Assembly: GCA_028717985.1 (NCBI GenBank)
Contig: JAQUMS010000044.1
Coordinates: 1 to 7,842, forward strand
Direction of reading: 5' to 3'
Source: Candidatus Omnitrophota bacterium
Lineage (GTDB): Bacteria; Omnitrophota; Gorgyraeia; Gygaellales; Profunditerraquicolaceae
DNA: 7,842 bases
Notes under the pieces: generated by a model
What the model saw: only the letters and a program-made list of their open reading frames with translations
Told to the model about the DNA's origin: nothing
The model's database searches: none
Program-made: the position numbers and the translations under genes
Shown: one piece after another, positions 4,700 to 7,842 of the stretch
Layout: the number at the start of each line of letters is the position of its first letter
How positions within the stretch are numbered: the stretch's first letter is position 1

Positions 4700-6039
4700 T
4701 GACAAATAAACATACACCTCAAAACAATTTTGTACCGGCGCAGACCAATCCTCCTCAGAGTTTTTACGGATTGGGCATCGCGCCGAAGATTCTTGATATC
4801 CTTGAACGCATCAAGTTTAAAATTCCTACTCCTATTCAATTGAAAGCTATTCCTTTGGCGCTTGAAGGCAAGGATATAATAGGAATAGCGCAGACGGGAA
4901 CGGGAAAAACTCATTCGTTCGCGATTCCTATGGTTCAGCGCCTGGCGCAGCAAAAAGGAATTGGTTTGGTCCTTGCGCCTACGCGCGAGCTGGCTATCCA
5001 GATTTCAGACGCTTTTCAAAACATTGTGTATCCTTTTGGCATGAAAACCGCTTGCCTTATAGGCGGAGCTCCTATGCATGACCAGGTGCAGGCATTACGG
5101 AGGAATCCTCGGATAGTGATTGCTACTCCCGGCCGGCTTCTCGATCATGTGGGACAGTGGAACATTATGCTTGACGATGTTTCAATACTGGTTTTGGATG
5201 AAGCTGACCGCATGCTTGATATGGGGTTTGTCCCGCAGATCAACAAGATCCTTAAATTTGTGCCTAAAGACCGGCACACAATGCTTTTTTCCGCCACTAT
5301 ACCGAAAGAAATAATGGAAATCGTCTCAAAATATATGAAGCTTCCGGTGAGTGTTGAGATTGCCCCATCAGGAACCGTCGCGGAACTTGTTACTCAAGAA
5401 TTGTTTATAGTAAAGAAAGAATCAAAAAATAGGCTTTTGGGTAAACTTCTCGCTCAGTATCACGGGCCGGTTTTATTGTTTTCCCGCACGAAGCATAACG
5501 CGCGCAAAATCGCCATAGCGATCAGGACAATGGGATATAGAGCGGCTGAAATACATTCCGACCGTTCGCTTAATCAACGCCGTGAAGCGCTTGAAGGTTT
5601 TAAATCCGGGAAATATAAGGTTCTTGTCGCTACCGATATCGCCGCCAGAGGCATTGATGTGACCGGGATTGAACTGGTTATTAATTATGACCTTCCGGAT
5701 GACGCGCAAAATTACGTGCATCGCATTGGCCGCACCGGAAGAGCGGAGCACAAAGGGCACGCGATTTCTTTTGCCACTCCCGACCAGAGCCGTGATGTCA
5801 GGGATATCGAAAAACTTATCCGTAAACCGTTACCTATCGCGAAACATCCGGAATTTCCCCCGGAACCGTTTGAACAGCCGGAGGCAGAATCATCTCGGCG
5901 TCCGGATAAACGGCAGCATGGTCATAGAGGCGGCGGGCAGCAGGGATTTGGAAGAGGTTTCGGTTTTAACCGCGGGAAAAAAAATTACGGTTCGAAACCG
6001 CACAATAAACCGTTCCAACGTTCCTCGAGGAAATTTTAA
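4696..6039 (+). CDS. rhlE: DEAD-box ATP-dependent RNA helicase, RhlE-type
   Basis: The 447-residue protein has both RecA-like domains with all core motifs. They are the Q motif (FKIPTPIQ, 41-48), motif I AQTGTGKT (65-72), Ia PTRELA (95-100), Ib TPGR (144-147), II DEAD (168-171), III SAT (199-201), IV LLFSRTK (260-266), V ATDIAARGID (312-321) and VI HRIGRTGR (342-349). After residue 385 comes an acidic/Pro linker and then a basic Gly/Arg/Asn/Lys-rich tail (401-447), typical of RhlE and CsdA-like helicases and expected to bind RNA non-specifically. The role is ATP-driven remodelling of RNA duplexes in ribosome assembly or mRNA decay, often important in the cold. It starts at ATG 4696 (a second ATG follows at 4699) inside the stop of the zinc protein, with no Shine-Dalgarno, so translation is likely coupled. 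The rhlE symbol reflects domain similarity and not proven orthology. Confidence 0.95.
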   Translation: MMTNKHTPQNNFVPAQTNPPQSFYGLGIAPKILDILERIKFKIPTPIQLKAIPLALEGKDIIGIAQTGTGKTHSFAIPMVQRLAQQKGIGLVLAPTRELAIQISDAFQNIVYPFGMKTACLIGGAPMHDQVQALRRNPRIVIATPGRLLDHVGQWNIMLDDVSILVLDEADRMLDMGFVPQINKILKFVPKDRHTMLFSATIPKEIMEIVSKYMKLPVSVEIAPSGTVAELVTQELFIVKKESKNRLLGKLLAQYHGPVLLFSRTKHNARKIAIAIRTMGYRAAEIHSDRSLNQRREALEGFKSGKYKVLVATDIAARGIDVTGIELVINYDLPDDAQNYVHRIGRTGRAEHKGHAISFATPDQSRDVRDIEKLIRKPLPIAKHPEFPPEPFEQPEAESSRRPDKRQHGHRGGGQQGFGRGFGFNRGKKNYGSKPHNKPFQRSSRKF

Positions 6040-6150
6040 AATCACTCGGCAGGTTACCAAAGACCGGATTTTTTTACTTGTATTTAACAGGGAAGTGCAA
6101 TAAAGTAAATAGATCATTTGGAGTATTATTTTACAATTAAAATTAGACAG

Positions 6151-6183
6151 AGGCGTCTATTCATTGAGTAGGCGCCTTTTTTT
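6151..6183 (+). terminator. Rho-independent terminator after the helicase operon
   Basis: AGGCGTCTAT (6151-6160) pairs with GTAGGCGCCT (6168-6177), giving 10 bp with two G-U pairs around a 7-nt loop. Seven T residues (6177-6183) follow. It lies 112 bp after the helicase stop and only 10 bp before the ATG of the next gene, so it separates the helicase operon from the atp region or attenuates read-through into it. The 110 bp between 6040 and 6150 hold no feature I can support. Confidence 0.8.
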
Positions 6184-6193
6184 GTTTTACAGT

Positions 6194-6910
6194 ATGATCC
6201 TTATCGTTAAGCACATTGAGATAGAGGGGCCCGGTATTATTGAGAAATTTTTTAACCGCCGGTCTCGGCAGTTGGTTACGGTAAATATGTCGTTAGGGGA
6301 ATGTTTACCTGCTATACGGGATGATCTCGAAGCTGTAATTTTTCTCGGCGGGCCAATGAACGTGTATGAGGAAGATACATATCCTTTTTTGTGCGATGAA
6401 AATAAATTCCTTAAGAGAGCGCTTAAGCTTGAAATCCCTATTTTAGGTATTTGTCTTGGTGCCCAGCTTTTGGCTAAAGCCTGCGGGGCCCAGGTAACGA
6501 GAGCTCCTGTTAAAGAGATCGGATGGAATAACGTGAGGTTAACCAGTGAAGGTTGTAAGGACCGCCTTTTTAATAAACTTTCTTCCGAACTGGAGGTTTT
6601 CCAATGGCATGAAGATACTTTTGCCGTTCCTCCTGGTGGAGCGTTATTGGCGGAATCCGCAATGTGTAAAAATCAGGCTTTTAGAATCGGAAAAAATGCG
6701 TATGGATTGCAGTTTCACGTTGAGATAACGCCGGAAATAGTGGGATCGTGGATCAGGGAATATGTGTCCGGCCCGGATTCAGGCATTGATACCTGTGGTA
6801 TGCTTCGCCGGGCCTATGAAGTAGAAAAGGAGTATCAACAACGGTGTCGTACTATGTGTTTTAATTTTTTTAAAATTATACGTTCATTATCGCGGAGTGC
6901 CCATGGCTGA
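6194..6910 (+). CDS. Class I glutamine amidotransferase (GMP synthase-like GATase domain)
   Basis: The protein has 238 residues from ATG 6194. The fold begins with MILIVKH, the oxyanion-loop strand FLGGPMNVYE is at about 50-59, and the nucleophile elbow ILGICLGAQL carries catalytic Cys87. The rest of the triad is His175 and Glu177 in LQFHVEITPE. It resembles stand-alone GMP-synthase-like amidotransferases that hydrolyse glutamine or act as peptidases on gamma-glutamyl compounds. There is no synthetase domain, so the acceptor substrate is unknown. The frame extends upstream to a TTG at 6164, but that falls in the loop of the 6151-6183 terminator and adds a tail before the first strand, so ATG 6194 is preferred. 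It has no recognisable Shine-Dalgarno. The stop overlaps the atpB start by 8 bp, placing it in the atp transcript. Confidence 0.88.
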   Translation: MILIVKHIEIEGPGIIEKFFNRRSRQLVTVNMSLGECLPAIRDDLEAVIFLGGPMNVYEEDTYPFLCDENKFLKRALKLEIPILGICLGAQLLAKACGAQVTRAPVKEIGWNNVRLTSEGCKDRLFNKLSSELEVFQWHEDTFAVPPGGALLAESAMCKNQAFRIGKNAYGLQFHVEITPEIVGSWIREYVSGPDSGIDTCGMLRRAYEVEKEYQQRCRTMCFNFFKIIRSLSRSAHG

Positions 6911-7670
6911 AACAAATGTTGTTTTGCCGGAATTCCCGAATGTGGTAAGCCTGATTGAAAAAAATTATCATGAGACCTTGCTGGGAGGATTTCTGCGAGC
7001 CTGGGAAAATATAATATTTTCACTCATTATTGTCGCGATAGTCTCTCTTGTGGCGTATTGGGCCTCACGGAAAAAAGCGTTGATTCCCGGCAGGCTGCAA
7101 AACGCCGCTGAGATGCTGGTAGAGGGATTGGATAATCTCGTGTGCGGTATCCTGGGCGAAAAACACGGGAAGAAATATCTCCCGTTCATCGGGACTCTTT
7201 TTATTTACATCCTTTTTATGAATTTGTTTGGTTTAATCCCGTTTATGAAATCGGCGACAGCCAGTTGGTCGACAACAGCCGGGCTTTCCGTGTGTGTTTT
7301 TCTTTATGTCAATTATACCGCCGTTAAGGAACTTGGTTTTTTGGGATACCTGGATCATCTTGCGGGAAAACCCCGGGGGGTAATGGCTTTTACCGCGGTG
7401 TTGCCGCTGATGATGTTTATTCTTCATACCTTCTCGGAGCTTGTAAGGCCGATTACCCTTTCGTTACGGCTGCGTAGTAATGTTTGGGGGGATGATATCC
7501 TTTTGGCGTTATTTGCCGGTTTTGGTTTAAAAGGATTTCCTTTGTTGTTTTTTAACACATTTTTGGCGTTGCTGTCATCAATAGTACAGGCGGTCGTTTT
7601 TTGTTTGTTAAGTACGATTTATTTCGCGCTTGTTTTAAATCAGGATGGGGAAGGGGTGACTGTTCATTAA
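6903..7670 (+). CDS. atpB: F0F1 ATP synthase subunit a
   Basis: This is the proton- or sodium-channel subunit of F0, with 255 residues and about five membrane helices (near 34-54, 92-115, 126-140, 159-182 and 199-243). The invariant channel Arg is R189 in TLSLRLRSN, followed by conserved Asn193. Asp at 197-198 occupies the position of E. coli Glu219, and Gln229 matches Gln252 in the last helix (SSIVQAVVF). The usual RLFGN is RLRSN here. I chose ATG 6903 because GGAG at 6894-6897 is 5 nt upstream; a GTG at 6897 lies within that site. The start overlaps the amidotransferase stop. Subunit c follows after a structured 106-bp spacer, the usual a-c order. An atpI-like gene often precedes atpB, but here the amidotransferase takes that place. 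Confidence 0.95.
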   Translation: MAETNVVLPEFPNVVSLIEKNYHETLLGGFLRAWENIIFSLIIVAIVSLVAYWASRKKALIPGRLQNAAEMLVEGLDNLVCGILGEKHGKKYLPFIGTLFIYILFMNLFGLIPFMKSATASWSTTAGLSVCVFLYVNYTAVKELGFLGYLDHLAGKPRGVMAFTAVLPLMMFILHTFSELVRPITLSLRLRSNVWGDDILLALFAGFGLKGFPLLFFNTFLALLSSIVQAVVFCLLSTIYFALVLNQDGEGVTVH

Positions 7671-7675
7671 AGAAT

Positions 7676-7733
7676 ACTCCTTGCGTAATCATTCCGAAAA
7701 TCTCTACGATATTTTCGGAATACGCTGCGGAGT
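7676..7733. other. Long interrupted stem-loop in the atpB-atpE spacer
   Basis: A perfect 11-bp stem, ATTCCGAAAAT (7691-7701) with ATTTTCGGAAT (7711-7721), closes a 9-nt loop. It is extended by two further matched segments: GCGT (7683-7686) with ACGC (7722-7725), and ACTCC (7676-7680) with GGAGT (7729-7733). No T-tract follows, so it is unlikely to be a classical terminator. A processing or mRNA-stability element between the a and c genes is more plausible. Confidence 0.65.
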
Positions 7734-7766
7734 TAAAATTACACGACTAACGTCGTGTAATTTTAA
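7733..7766. other. 15-bp perfect hairpin directly before the atpE ribosome binding site
   Basis: TTAAAATTACACGAC (7733-7747) and its exact complement at 7752-7766 flank the 4-nt loop TAAC. The 3' arm ends at the first A of AGGAGGGG (7766-7773), so the folded stem leaves the Shine-Dalgarno single-stranded and displayed beside it. This fits a structure that protects a processed 5' end or exposes the atpE start for efficient initiation. It could alternatively be a protein-binding site. Confidence 0.7.
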
Positions 7767-7776
7767 GGAGGGGCTC

Positions 7777-7842
7777 ATGGATGTGCATGCTGGTTTAGCG
7801 ATAGGTTTACCGATTGGGTTGGGTTTGGCGGCGTTGGGAGGG
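7777..7842 (+). CDS. atpE: F0F1 ATP synthase subunit c, N-terminal part only (runs off the right edge)
   Basis: Twenty-two codons are visible from ATG 7777. They begin MDVHAGLAIGLPIGLGLAALGG, the start of the first membrane helix of the c-ring subunit, with the Gly/Ala-rich spacing (GLxIGL...GLGLAALGG) used for tight helix packing. The ion-binding carboxylate lies in the second helix, beyond the window. AGGAGGGG at 7766-7773 is a strong Shine-Dalgarno, fitting a subunit needed in roughly ten or more copies per complex. The position directly after atpB supports the call, which rests on 22 residues plus context. Confidence 0.82.
   Translation, partial: MDVHAGLAIGLPIGLGLAALGG

Noticed and set aside
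6021..6032. TTCCTCGAGGAA palindrome at the helicase 3' end
   Set aside because: It is short, inside the coding sequence and followed by only TTTT; chance is an adequate explanation.
5669..6103. 144-residue plus-strand frame overlapping the helicase 3' end
   Set aside because: It is out of frame with a helicase that has all motifs, is Arg/Asn-rich with no domain, and has no ribosome binding site.
6078..6106. TTGTAT-N17-TAAAGT as a promoter for the amidotransferase-atp genes
   Set aside because: It matches consensus at only three and four of six positions, and it lies upstream of the terminator.
6164..6193. TTG 6164 as the amidotransferase start
   Set aside because: It lies in the terminator loop and would add ten residues before the first strand of the fold, with no sign of homology.
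1..7842. CRISPR array, tRNA, rRNA, integrase or transposase
   Set aside because: I looked on both strands and saw no repeat-spacer pattern, no tRNA cloverleaf and no recombinase motif.

Overview
This window looks like a chromosomal segment of a moderately low-GC, Gram-negative-type bacterium. The mix is response regulators without kinases, a DUF2934 protein, a small 'CKYPGC...YCxxH' zinc protein and an atpB-atpE pair. That mix, with the frequent GCG/CGC codons on an AT-rich background, recalls uncultivated lineages such as Candidatus Omnitrophota. This is pattern recognition from sequence alone, so the lineage call is tentative. I see no IS element with a transposase, no CRISPR array, no tRNA or rRNA gene and no phage genes.

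Positions 1-403 hold a divergent control region. A truncated gene for a secreted protein runs leftward off the window edge. Its promoter core lies under an almost perfect 37-bp palindrome, a strong operator candidate. About 20 bp away a rightward promoter (TTGACA-N16-TATACT) drives a receiver-AraC response regulator (404-1147).

Positions 1148-3233 are a signalling and iron-storage-like block. A non-coding stretch with small dyads is followed by a 30-residue basic Cys/His mini-protein with an excellent ribosome binding site. Then come a receiver-only regulator, a DUF2934 protein whose start is preceded by an A8G8 homopolymer tract, a second and clearly paralogous receiver-only regulator, and a ferritin-like diiron protein. 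The last three are closely spaced and probably form an operon. No histidine kinase is visible.

Positions 3234-3452 contain a consensus sigma-70 promoter (TTGACA-N16-TATAAT with an extended -10 TG). Only about 70 bp downstream is a textbook intrinsic terminator. This is either a small RNA gene or the attenuated leader of the next operon.

Positions 3453-6183 form an overlapping three-gene operon: a nitronate monooxygenase-type flavoprotein, the small zinc-finger-like protein, and a RhlE-type DEAD-box RNA helicase. An intrinsic terminator closes it.

Positions 6194-7842 begin immediately after that terminator with a class I glutamine amidotransferase. It overlaps atpB (F0 subunit a), and atpE (subunit c) starts at the right edge. 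The atpB-atpE spacer carries two tandem strong stem-loops, and the second abuts the atpE Shine-Dalgarno. This arrangement could raise output of the multicopy c subunit relative to subunit a.

The most promising undescribed items are the putative ~70-nt small RNA or attenuator at 3342-3410, the palindrome-covered promoter at 196-236, and the double hairpin before atpE.
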